The position numbers and the translations under genes are program-made. From positions 25,248 to 64,313 of the forward strand of contig NZ_QQRU01000008.1 of assembly GCF_003428885.1 (NCBI RefSeq): 39,066 nt of DNA. Reading direction: 5' to 3'. This DNA is from Streptococcus sp. LQJ-218. GTDB taxonomy: Bacteria > Bacillota > Bacilli > Lactobacillales > Streptococcaceae. Below, piece after piece: positions 1 through 8,088 of the stretch (its first letter is position 1; each line of letters starts with the position of its first letter). The notes below the pieces were generated by a model that was not told the origin of the DNA, searched no databases, and saw only the letters and a program-made list of their open reading frames with translations.

Positions 1-16
1 GTTATTATTTGGATCA

Positions 17-46
17 ATTTTTGAACAAAGAATAATGTTCGTATTT
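17..46. promoter_or_regulatory. Inverted pair of PurBox-like sites upstream of purC
   Basis: Two sites resembling the Gram-positive PurR box (AWWWCCGAACWWT) face each other. The forward copy at 17-29 matches about 10 of 13 positions. The reverse copy at 34-46 (AATGTTCGTATTT) matches 12 of 13. Together they make the inverted repeat GAACA-N8-TGTTC at 23-40, and the CGAA/TTCG cores lie about 16 bp apart, the spacing known for B. subtilis PurR. They lie about 100 bp upstream of the -35 of purC. Whether PurR activates (as in Lactococcus) or represses here cannot be told from sequence. Confidence 0.6.
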
Positions 47-143
47 TGGTAGTTAAATGATTTTAAAACTGTGAGAAAGATTCTTCTTGCAGTTTTTTCT
101 TTACAATTTTTGAAACACATCTGTTATTTATTCGTTTAAATTC

Positions 144-172
144 TTGTATTTTTTGGTTTTTTATGGTAGAAT
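144..172 (+). promoter_or_regulatory. purC promoter (extended -10)
   Basis: The -35 TTGTAT at 144-149 and the -10 TAGAAT at 167-172 are separated by 17 bp. TGG directly in front of the -10 makes it an extended -10. Predicted transcription starts near 178-180, giving a short leader of about 25 nt before the purC ATG. This is the likely main promoter of the first pur transcription unit. Confidence 0.7.
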
Positions 173-188
173 GTGCTCAAGTAATACG

Positions 189-201
189 AAAGGCGAACTT
201 T
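189..201 (+). promoter_or_regulatory. PurBox-like site overlapping the purC ribosome binding site
   Basis: AAAGGCGAACTTT matches 11 of 13 positions of AWWWCCGAACWWT. It sits between the predicted transcription start and the ATG and contains the AAAGG Shine-Dalgarno sequence. It could be a downstream repression site for PurR, or the match could come partly from the purine-rich RBS. Confidence 0.45.
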
Positions 202-204
202 AAA

Positions 205-912
205 ATGTCAAAACAATTGATCTATTCGGGAAAAGCTAAAGATATCTATACAACTGATGATGAAAATCTTATTATTTCAACTTATAAGGACCAGGCGACT
301 ACTTTCAATGGTGTCAAAAAGGAGCAGATTGCAGGAAAGGGAGTGTTAAATAATCAGATTTCATCTTTTATTTTTGAGAAATTAAATGCGGCTGGCGTGG
401 CGACTCACTTTGTGGAGAAACTTTCAGATACGGAACAACTCAATAAAAAGGTGGAAATCATTCCTTTGGAAGTCGTGCTTCGCAACTACACAGCTGGTTC
501 CTTTTCAAAACGTTTTGGCGTAGATGAAGGTATCGCCCTTGAGACTCCAATTGTCGAATTTTACTACAAAAATGATGATTTGGATGATCCCTTTATCAAT
601 GACGAACATGTGAAATTCCTACAGATTGCGGATGACCAGCAAATCGCCTACTTGAAGGAAGAAACCCGTCGTATTAATGAACTTTTGAAATCCTGGTTTG
701 CTGAGATTGGACTTAAGTTGATTGACTTTAAGCTAGAGTTCGGTTTTGACAAGGATGGTAAGATTATCTTAGCAGATGAATTTTCACCAGATAACTGCCG
801 TTTGTGGGATGCGGATGGCAATCACATGGATAAGGATGTTTTCCGTAGGGGATTAGGAGAACTAACAGATGTTTACGAGATTGTTTGGGAAAAGTTGCAG
901 AGTTTAAAATAA
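205..912 (+). CDS. purC: Phosphoribosylaminoimidazole-succinocarboxamide synthase
   Basis: SAICAR synthetase joins aspartate to CAIR with ATP in the cytosolic de novo purine pathway. I chose the ATG at 205 ([15 protein letters not shown]), which gives 235 aa, the usual bacterial length, and has AAAGG 11 bp upstream. An in-frame ATG at 163 would add 14 residues, but it lies inside the promoter. Family signatures are visible: the SGKAKDIY nucleotide-binding start, the [12 protein letters not shown] stretch near residue 95 and [14 protein letters not shown] near residue 190. It is the first gene of the cluster. The following 202-bp spacer carries a degenerate copy of its last 22 codons. Confidence 0.97.
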   Translation: MSKQLIYSGKAKDIYTTDDENLIISTYKDQATTFNGVKKEQIAGKGVLNNQISSFIFEKLNAAGVATHFVEKLSDTEQLNKKVEIIPLEVVLRNYTAGSFSKRFGVDEGIALETPIVEFYYKNDDLDDPFINDEHVKFLQIADDQQIAYLKEETRRINELLKSWFAEIGLKLIDFKLEFGFDKDGKIILADEFSPDNCRLWDADGNHMDKDVFRRGLGELTDVYEIVWEKLQSLK

Positions 913-963
913 TCTGTTAGCAACGGAAAACCTTCGTCTCTCAACTAAAAGGACTTAGGCTGA

Positions 964-984
964 AAAAGGTCCCCCAGACCTTTT
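964..984 (+). other. Hairpin in the purC-purL spacer
   Basis: AAAAGGTC and GACCTTTT form an 8-bp stem around a 5-nt loop (CCCCA). There is no T-run after the stem, so a full terminator is unlikely. It may modulate expression or mRNA stability between purC and purL. The spacer (913-1114) has no other gene. Confidence 0.4.
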
Positions 985-992
985 CACTCCTT

Positions 993-1059
993 AGGGGACT
1001 AGGGAAGTTTGACAGATGTGTACAAGGTTATGTTGGAGAAATTGTAGGGATTGAAGTAA
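993..1059 (+). repeat. Degenerate duplicate of the purC 3' end
   Basis: Read with one frameshift, this stretch translates as RGLGK, then LTDVYKVMLEKL, stop, GLK, stop. The true purC end (847-912) reads [21 protein letters not shown]. The duplicated unit is about 146 bp long and the copy is decayed. It is non-coding now and suggests an old tandem duplication or recombination event at the purC-purL junction. Confidence 0.65.
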
Positions 1060-1114
1060 AATTTTATTTGGTCGCCACTACAATCTTTAAGTAGAAATAG
1101 ATAAAGGAACTAAA

Positions 1115-4100
1115 ATGGATAAACGTATTTTCGTTGAGAAAAAGGCCGATTTTCAGGTCAAGTCAGAGAGTTTGGTTAGAGAACTCCAGCATAACTTGGG
1201 ACTTTCAAGCTTGAAAAGTATTCGTATTGTGCAAGTTTATGATGTATTTGACTTGGCAGAGGACTTATTTGCACCCGCAGAGAAACACATTTTCTCTGAG
1301 CAGGTGACAGACCATGTTTTGGATGAAGCGGTTGTGCGGGCAGATCTTGCTAACTATGCTTTCTTTGCGATCGAAAGCTTGCCTGGTCAATTTGACCAAC
1401 GCGCAGCATCTTCACAGGAAGCCTTGCTTTTGCTGGGAAGTTCGAGTGATGTGACAGTTAATACAGCACAATTGTACTTGGTTAATAAAGACATTGATGC
1501 GACTGAGTTAGAGGCGGTCAAGAACTACTTGCTCAACCCAGTCGATTCTCGTTTCAAGGACATCACGACAGGGATTGCCAAGCAGGAATTTTCAGAGTCA
1601 GACAAGACCATTCCAAAATTGACTTTCTTTGAAAGCTATACAGCAGAAGACTTTGCTCGCTACAAGGCTGAGCAAGGGATGGCCATGGAAGTGGATGATT
1701 TGCTCTTTATCCAAGACTATTTCAAGTCAATCGGGCGCGTGCCAACGGAAACTGAACTCAAGGTTTTGGATACTTACTGGTCTGACCACTGTCGTCACAC
1801 AACTTTCGAGACTGAGTTGAAGCACATCGACTTCTCAGCTTCTAAATTCCAAAAACAATTACAGTCAACCTATGACAAATATATCGCCATGCGTGATGAG
1901 TTGGGACGTACCGAGAAACCTCAAACCTTGATGGATATGGCCACTATTTTCGGTCGATATGAGCGTGCTAATGGACGTTTGGACGATATGGAAGTGTCTG
2001 ATGAAATCAATGCCTGCTCTGTTGAAATTGAGGTGGATGTTGATGGGGTCAAAGAACCATGGCTTCTCATGTTTAAGAACGAAACTCACAACCACCCAAC
2101 GGAGATTGAGCCATTTGGTGGTGCGGCTACCTGTATCGGTGGTGCCATTCGTGACCCATTGTCAGGTCGCTCATATGTTTACCAAGCCATGCGGATCTCA
2201 GGAGCTGGTGATATTACGGCACCAATCGCTGAAACGCGTGCTGGGAAATTGCCACAACAGGTTATTTCTAAAACAGCGGCTCATGGTTATTCTTCATATG
2301 GGAACCAGATTGGTCTGGCAACAACTTATGTTCGTGAATACTTCCACCCAGGCTTTGTAGCTAAACGCATGGAGCTAGGTGCAGTTGTCGGAGCGGCTCC
2401 TAAGGGCAATGTTGTCCGTGAAAAACCGGAAGCGGGAGATATGATTATTCTTCTTGGAGGCAAGACTGGACGTGATGGTGTCGGTGGTGCGACAGGTTCT
2501 TCTAAAGTTCAAACGGTTGAATCTGTTGAAACAGCTGGTGCTGAAGTTCAAAAAGGGAATGCCATCGAAGAGCGTAAGATTCAACGCCTTTTCCGCAATG
2601 GGGAAGTGACGCGTCTGATCAAGAAGTCCAATGACTTTGGAGCTGGTGGTGTCTGTGTCGCCATCGGTGAATTGGCAGATGGTCTTGAAATCGACCTCAA
2701 CAAGGTTCCTCTTAAATATCAAGGATTGAATGGTACCGAAATTGCCATTTCTGAATCTCAAGAACGGATGGCTGTGGTGGTTCGTCCTGAGGACGTAGAT
2801 GCCTTCGTTGCGCAATGTCACAAAGAGAATATTGATGCTGTTGTGGTGGCGACAGTAACTGAAAAATCAAATTTAGTCATGCACTGGAATGGTGAGACAA
2901 TCGTGGACTTGGAGCGTCGTTTCCTTGACACCAATGGTGTGCGTGTGGTCGTTGACGCCAAGGTTGTGGACAAGGATGTCAAACTCCCAGAAGAACGTCA
3001 AACATCTGCTGAAACCCTTGAAGCAGATACCCTTGCCGTTCTATCTGAACTCAATCATGCGAGTCAAAAAGGATTACAGACTATCTTTGACTGTTCTGTT
3101 GGTCGTTCAACGGTCAATCACCCACTTGGCGGTCGCTACCAACTTACACCAACTGAGGCATCTGTGCAGAAATTACCAGTTCAACACGGTGTGACTCACA
3201 CTGCGTCAGTCATGGCCCAAGGTTTCAATCCATATGTGGCAGAATGGTCTCCATACCATGGTGCTGCTTATGCGGTTATTGAAGCAACTGCTCGTTTGGT
3301 GGCTGCTGGTGCCAACTGGTCTAAGGCTCGTTTCTCTTACCAAGAGTATTTCGAGCGTATGGATAAACAAGCAGAGCGTTTTGGTCAGCCAGTAGCAGCT
3401 CTTCTGGGATCAATCGAAGCTCAGATTCAACTTGGTTTGCCATCTATTGGTGGTAAGGACTCTATGTCAGGTACCTTTGAAGAATTGACAGTACCGCCAA
3501 CCTTGGTAGCCTTTGGTGTGACAACAGCAGATAGCCGTAAGGTGCTCTCCCCTGAGTTCAAGACTGCTGGTGAAAATATCTACTACATCCCAGGTCAAGC
3601 CCTTTCTGCTGATATCGACTTCGATTTGATTAAGAAGAACTTTACTCAGTTTGAAACCCTTCGAAAGGCTCACAAAGTGACAGCTGCATCAGCGGTCAAA
3701 TATGGTGGTGTGGTTGAAGCTCTTGCCCTTGCAACATTTGGTAACCATATTGGTGCCACTGTAACCCTTGAAAATCTTGAGACTGCCTTGACAGCTCAAT
3801 TAGGCGGATTTGTCTTCACATCTCCTGAAGAAATTGCTGGAGTAGAGAAAATCGGTCAAACGAAAGCAGACTTTACACTAACTGTCAACGATGTGAAGCT
3901 AGATGGACACAAGCTTGACAGTGCCTTCCAAGGAAAACTGGAAGAAGTTTACCCAACAGAATTTACTCAAGCGAAAGAACTTGCTGAAGTACCAGCTGTG
4001 GCATCAGCTGTTGTGATTAAAGCCAAAGAAAAGGTTGAAAAACCAGTGGTCTATATCCCAGTCTTCCCAGGAATCAACTCAGAATATGACTCAGCAAAAG

Positions 4101-4840
4101 CCTTTGAAAAAGAAGGTGCAGAGGTTAACTTGGTACCATTTGTGACCTTGAATGAAGTTGCTATTGTCAAGTCAGTCGAAACCATGGTTGACAACATCGG
4201 CAAGGCTAACATCCTCTTCTTTGCAGGTGGCTTCTCAGCAGCCGATGAACCAGATGGATCCGCTAAATTTATCGTTAATATCTTGCTTAACGAAAAAGTG
4301 CGTGTAGCTATTGATAGCTTTATCGCCCGTGGTGGCTTAATTATCGGCATCTGTAATGGATTCCAGGCTTTGGTCAAATCAGGTCTTCTTCCATACGGAA
4401 ACTTTGAAGATGCCAGCAGTACCAGCCCAACTCTTTTCTACAATGATGCTAACCAGCACGTGGCTAAGATGGTGGAAACTCGTATTGCCAATACTAATTC
4501 ACCATGGTTGGCTGGAGTAGAAGTGGGCGATATCCACGCTATTCCTGTTTCGCACGGTGAAGGGAAGTTTGTCGTGACGGCTGAGGAATTTGCGGAGCTC
4601 CGTGACAATGGTCAAATTTTCAGCCAATACGTTGATTTCGAAGGCAAACCAAGCATGGATTCTAAGTACAATCCAAATGGTTCTGTCCATGCCATCGAAG
4701 GAATTACCAGCAAGAATGGTCAAATCATTGGGAAGATGGGACATTCAGAACGTTATGAAGACGGTCTTTTCCAAAACATCCCAGGAAATAAAGATCAGCA
4801 CCTGTTCGCGTCGGCTGTGCGTTATTTCACAGGAAAATAA
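1115..4840 (+). CDS. purL: Phosphoribosylformylglycinamidine synthase, single-chain form
   Basis: FGAM synthase converts FGAR plus glutamine and ATP to FGAM. At 1241 aa this is the large fused type, with the synthase and glutaminase parts in one chain, rather than separate PurS/PurL/PurQ. The N-terminal and synthase part carries SDHCRHTTFETEL near residue 228 and NETHNHPTEIEPFGG near residue 323. The C-terminal class I glutamine amidotransferase starts near residue 985 (VYIPVFPGINSEYDSA). Its nucleophile is Cys1080 in GICNGFQ, with the His1210/Glu1212 pair in GHSER. The ATG at 1115 is preceded by AAAGGAA. The gene ends 12 bp before purF. Confidence 0.97.
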   Translation: MDKRIFVEKKADFQVKSESLVRELQHNLGLSSLKSIRIVQVYDVFDLAEDLFAPAEKHIFSEQVTDHVLDEAVVRADLANYAFFAIESLPGQFDQRAASSQEALLLLGSSSDVTVNTAQLYLVNKDIDATELEAVKNYLLNPVDSRFKDITTGIAKQEFSESDKTIPKLTFFESYTAEDFARYKAEQGMAMEVDDLLFIQDYFKSIGRVPTETELKVLDTYWSDHCRHTTFETELKHIDFSASKFQKQLQSTYDKYIAMRDELGRTEKPQTLMDMATIFGRYERANGRLDDMEVSDEINACSVEIEVDVDGVKEPWLLMFKNETHNHPTEIEPFGGAATCIGGAIRDPLSGRSYVYQAMRISGAGDITAPIAETRAGKLPQQVISKTAAHGYSSYGNQIGLATTYVREYFHPGFVAKRMELGAVVGAAPKGNVVREKPEAGDMIILLGGKTGRDGVGGATGSSKVQTVESVETAGAEVQKGNAIEERKIQRLFRNGEVTRLIKKSNDFGAGGVCVAIGELADGLEIDLNKVPLKYQGLNGTEIAISESQERMAVVVRPEDVDAFVAQCHKENIDAVVVATVTEKSNLVMHWNGETIVDLERRFLDTNGVRVVVDAKVVDKDVKLPEERQTSAETLEADTLAVLSELNHASQKGLQTIFDCSVGRSTVNHPLGGRYQLTPTEASVQKLPVQHGVTHTASVMAQGFNPYVAEWSPYHGAAYAVIEATARLVAAGANWSKARFSYQEYFERMDKQAERFGQPVAALLGSIEAQIQLGLPSIGGKDSMSGTFEELTVPPTLVAFGVTTADSRKVLSPEFKTAGENIYYIPGQALSADIDFDLIKKNFTQFETLRKAHKVTAASAVKYGGVVEALALATFGNHIGATVTLENLETALTAQLGGFVFTSPEEIAGVEKIGQTKADFTLTVNDVKLDGHKLDSAFQGKLEEVYPTEFTQAKELAEVPAVASAVVIKAKEKVEKPVVYIPVFPGINSEYDSAKAFEKEGAEVNLVPFVTLNEVAIVKSVETMVDNIGKANILFFAGGFSAADEPDGSAKFIVNILLNEKVRVAIDSFIARGGLIIGICNGFQALVKSGLLPYGNFEDASSTSPTLFYNDANQHVAKMVETRIANTNSPWLAGVEVGDIHAIPVSHGEGKFVVTAEEFAELRDNGQIFSQYVDFEGKPSMDSKYNPNGSVHAIEGITSKNGQIIGKMGHSERYEDGLFQNIPGNKDQHLFASAVRYFTGK

Positions 4841-4852
4841 AAGGTATATAAA

Positions 4853-6295
4853 ATGACATACGAAGTAAAATCTCTTAATGAAGAATGTGGTGTTTTTGGT
4901 ATCTGGGGTCACCCAGACGCTGCCAAATTGACCTATTTTGGACTCCATAGTCTTCAGCACCGTGGTCAGGAGGGGGCAGGAATCCTCTCCAATGACCAAG
5001 GAAAACTAAAGCGCCATCGTGACATGGGGCTTTTATCAGAAGTCTTCAGAAATCCTGCTAATTTGGATAAATTGACAGGAACTGGTGCGATTGGGCATGT
5101 GCGTTACGCGACTGCTGGCGAAGCTTCTGTAGATAATATCCAGCCCTTCCTCTTCCGTTTTCACGATATGCAGTTTGGCTTGGCTCATAATGGGAATTTG
5201 ACCAATGCAGCCTCTCTCAAGAAAGAACTGGAACAAAGAGGAGCGATTTTCAGCGCGACTTCGGACTCTGAAATCTTGGCTCATCTCATTCGTCGCAGTC
5301 ACAATCCGAACTTAATGGGAAAAATCAAGGAAGCGCTCAGCCTTGTCAAAGGTGGTTTTGCCTATATCTTGCTATTTGAAGACAAGTTGATTGCCACTCT
5401 TGACCCCAATGGTTTCCGTCCGCTTTCTATCGGAAAAATGGCCAACGGAGCAGTAGTTGTTTCCTCTGAAACCTGTGCTTTTGAGGTCATTGGTGCCGAG
5501 TGGATTCGTGATTTGAAGCCAGGTGAGATTGTGATTATTGATGACAAGGGCATCCAGTATGATAGCTATACAGATGATACTCAGTTAGCAATCTGTTCTA
5601 TGGAGTATATCTATTTTGCTCGCCCTGATTCTAACATTCATGGTGTCAATGTCCATACGGCACGGAAACGTATGGGTGCCCAATTGGCGCGTGAATTCAA
5701 GCATGAGGCGGATATCGTAGTTGGTGTACCCAATTCTTCCCTCAGCGCAGCTATGGGATTTGCAGAAGAGTCCGGGCTACCAAATGAAATGGGTCTTATC
5801 AAGAACCAATACACCCAACGTACCTTTATCCAACCGACTCAAGAATTGCGGGAGCAAGGGGTGCGGATGAAACTGTCTGCTGTTTCAGGCGTTGTAAAAG
5901 GCAAGCGTGTGGTTATGATTGATGACTCTATTGTGCGTGGAACAACCTCTCGTCGGATCGTTCAGCTCTTGAAAGAAGCGGGTGCAACTGAGGTTCACGT
6001 TGCTATTGGAAGTCCAGCGCTAGCTTATCCATGCTTTTACGGTATTGATATCCAGACCCGTCAGGAACTGATTGCAGCTAATCACACGGTTGAAGAAACG
6101 CGCCAAATCATTGGTGCGGACAGTCTGACTTACCTTTCTGTTGAAGGTTTGATTGATTCGATTGGGATTGAAACGGATGCACCAAATGGCGGTCTCTGTG
6201 TCGCTTACTTTGACGGTGACTACCCAACACCTCTCTACGACTATGAAGAAGACTATCGTAGAAGTTTGGAAGAAAAGACCAGTTTTTACAAATAG
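4853..6295 (+). CDS. purF: Amidophosphoribosyltransferase
   Basis: PurF makes phosphoribosylamine from PRPP and glutamine, the committed step of the pathway. The 480-aa protein starts with an 11-residue propeptide before Cys12 (ECGVFGIWGH), the N-terminal nucleophile expected to be exposed by self-cleavage. The Ntn glutaminase domain includes GHVRYATAG and LAHNGNLTN. The phosphoribosyltransferase part has the PRPP loop VVMIDDSIVRGTTSRRIV. GGLCVAYFDGDYPTPLYDYEE closes the protein. A GGTAT-containing weak RBS precedes the ATG, so translation may couple to purL 12 bp upstream. Confidence 0.97.
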   Translation: MTYEVKSLNEECGVFGIWGHPDAAKLTYFGLHSLQHRGQEGAGILSNDQGKLKRHRDMGLLSEVFRNPANLDKLTGTGAIGHVRYATAGEASVDNIQPFLFRFHDMQFGLAHNGNLTNAASLKKELEQRGAIFSATSDSEILAHLIRRSHNPNLMGKIKEALSLVKGGFAYILLFEDKLIATLDPNGFRPLSIGKMANGAVVVSSETCAFEVIGAEWIRDLKPGEIVIIDDKGIQYDSYTDDTQLAICSMEYIYFARPDSNIHGVNVHTARKRMGAQLAREFKHEADIVVGVPNSSLSAAMGFAEESGLPNEMGLIKNQYTQRTFIQPTQELREQGVRMKLSAVSGVVKGKRVVMIDDSIVRGTTSRRIVQLLKEAGATEVHVAIGSPALAYPCFYGIDIQTRQELIAANHTVEETRQIIGADSLTYLSVEGLIDSIGIETDAPNGGLCVAYFDGDYPTPLYDYEEDYRRSLEEKTSFYK

Positions 6296-6312
6296 ACAAT
6301 AGATCCTCCATT

Positions 6313-6537
6313 AAAGAAAAGGAAAAATAAAATGGCAAATAAAAATGCGTACGCTCCACGTCTCACTACTGACTAAAAGCTAAAGCATTTGTCAGTAGAC
6401 GCTTTGTCCTATGGGGCAAAGCTAGAGCCCTGACTAGTATTTTTAGATAAAATGATGATTTATCTAAAAATACGTCGCAATCTTTCTCAAAAAAAGAAAA
6501 GGAATAAACAAAATGACAAATAAAAATGCGTACGCTC
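6313..6537 (+). repeat. purF-purM spacer with duplicated purM start and three hairpins
   Basis: The purM ribosome binding site and first codons occur twice, at 6313-6356 and 6493-6537. Both end in TAAAAATGCGTACGCTC. The first copy opens a 14-codon ORF at 6332-6376 (MANKNAYAPRLTTD) that stops at once; the second is the real PurM start. The region between can fold into CTACTGAC/GTCAGTAG (6366-6398), a GCTTTG/CAAAGC stem and a perfect 15-bp stem at 6437-6473 with a 7-nt loop. It could be a small inserted element with target duplication, or a structured leader controlling purM. Confidence 0.65.
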
Positions 6538-7535
6538 AATCTGGTGTGGATGTTGAAGCGGGTTATGAAGTTGTTGAACGGATTAAAAAGCACGTAGCTC
6601 GTACGGAGCGTGCAGGTGTCATGGGAGCTCTTGGTGGCTTTGGTGGTATGTTTGACCTTTCAAAGACTGGGGTTAAAGAACCCGTCTTGATTTCAGGAAC
6701 TGATGGTGTCGGAACCAAGCTGATGTTGGCTATCAAGTATGACAAGCATGACACGATTGGGCAGGACTGTGTGGCTATGTGTGTCAACGATATCATCGCT
6801 GCAGGTGCGGAGCCCCTCTATTTTCTTGACTATGTAGCGACAGGGAAGAATGAACCAGCTAAGCTAGAACAAGTTGTCGCTGGTGTGGCAGAAGGTTGTA
6901 TGCAGGCAGGCGCTGCCCTCATCGGTGGGGAAACGGCTGAAATGCCTGGCATGTACGGCGCAGATGACTATGACTTGGCTGGTTTTGCGGTCGGTGTGGC
7001 TGAAAAATCTCAAATCATTGACGGTTCAAAGGTGGCAGAAGGAGATCTTCTTCTCGGACTTGCTTCAAGTGGAATTCACTCAAATGGCTACTCTCTGGTT
7101 CGTCGTGTCTTTGCCGAATATACAGGTGAGGAAGTCTTACCAGAATTGGAAGGCAAGCAACTCAAGGAAGTTCTTCTTAAGCCGACTCGTATCTATGTCA
7201 AGGCTGTCTTACCCCTCATCAAGGAAGGGTTGGTCAACGGCATTGCCCACATTACAGGTGGTGGTTTTATCGAGAATGTCCCTCGCATGTTTGCAGCTGA
7301 CTTAGCTGCTGAGATTGAGGAAAGCAAGGTTCCAGTTCTTCCGATTTTCAAAGCCCTTGAAAAATACGGTCAGATCAAACACGAAGAAATGTTTGAAATC
7401 TTCAATATGGGTGTGGGACTTATGCTAGCAGTTAGCCCTGAAAATGTACCTCGCGTCAAGAAATTGTTGAATGAACCAGTCTATGAAATTGGTCGTATCG
7501 TCAAGAAAGAAAACGAAAGTGTCATCATTAAATGA
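6513..7535 (+). CDS. purM: Phosphoribosylformylglycinamidine cyclo-ligase
   Basis: AIR synthetase closes the imidazole ring of FGAM with ATP. The 340-aa protein has the family stretches [19 protein letters not shown] near residue 50, [26 protein letters not shown] near residue 80 and [13 protein letters not shown] near residue 135. [14 protein letters not shown] follows near residue 248. The ATG at 6513 follows AAAAGGAAT. The stop overlaps the purN start (ATGA), so the two are translationally coupled. Confidence 0.97.
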   Translation: MTNKNAYAQSGVDVEAGYEVVERIKKHVARTERAGVMGALGGFGGMFDLSKTGVKEPVLISGTDGVGTKLMLAIKYDKHDTIGQDCVAMCVNDIIAAGAEPLYFLDYVATGKNEPAKLEQVVAGVAEGCMQAGAALIGGETAEMPGMYGADDYDLAGFAVGVAEKSQIIDGSKVAEGDLLLGLASSGIHSNGYSLVRRVFAEYTGEEVLPELEGKQLKEVLLKPTRIYVKAVLPLIKEGLVNGIAHITGGGFIENVPRMFAADLAAEIEESKVPVLPIFKALEKYGQIKHEEMFEIFNMGVGLMLAVSPENVPRVKKLLNEPVYEIGRIVKKENESVIIK

Positions 7536-8086
7536 AAAAAATAGCGGTTTTTGCCTCTGGTAATGGCTCAAATTTTCAGGTGATAGCGGAACAATTTCCA
7601 GTAGAGTTTGTCTTTTCAGACCATCGTGATGCCTATGTACTGGAGCGTGCAGACAAGTTCGACGTTCTGTCCTATGCTTTTGAACTCAATGAATTTGAGA
7701 GCAAGGCAGACTACGAAGCAGCCCTGGTCGAACTCTTAGATGAGCACCAGATTGACTTGGTTTGTCTCGCAGGCTATATGAAAATCGTTGGGCCAACCTT
7801 GCTAGCGGCTTATGAAGGTCGTATCATCAATATTCACCCAGCTTATCTGCCAGAATTTCCAGGAGCTCATGGCATTGAGGATGCTTGGAATGCAGGTGTT
7901 GAGCAGTCTGGTGTGACCATTCATTGGGTGGATTCAGGTGTGGATACAGGAAAGGTTATCAAACAAGTGCGCGTGCCACGGCTGGCTGATGATACCATAG
8001 AGAGTTTTGAAACTCGTATTCATGAGGCGGAGTATCAGCTCTATCCAGAAGTGTTGGAACGTTTGGGAGTGGAGAGGAAGTGTTAA
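7532..8086 (+). CDS. purN: Phosphoribosylglycinamide formyltransferase
   Basis: GAR transformylase transfers a formyl group from 10-formyl-THF to GAR. The 184-aa length is normal. The start [16 protein letters not shown] is the phosphate-binding loop. The active-site stretch [16 protein letters not shown] near residue 104 and [11 protein letters not shown] near residue 140 (with the conserved Asp) are visible. It overlaps purM by 4 bp. Its last codons also contain the ribosome binding site of the inserted DUF262 gene. Confidence 0.96.
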   Translation: MKKIAVFASGNGSNFQVIAEQFPVEFVFSDHRDAYVLERADKFDVLSYAFELNEFESKADYEAALVELLDEHQIDLVCLAGYMKIVGPTLLAAYEGRIINIHPAYLPEFPGAHGIEDAWNAGVEQSGVTIHWVDSGVDTGKVIKQVRVPRLADDTIESFETRIHEAEYQLYPEVLERLGVERKC

Positions 8087-8088
8087 AT

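Noticed and set aside
1629..4999. Open frames of 60-150 codons in other frames of purL and purF.
   Set aside because: They lie wholly within well-conserved genes and have no RBS or family features.
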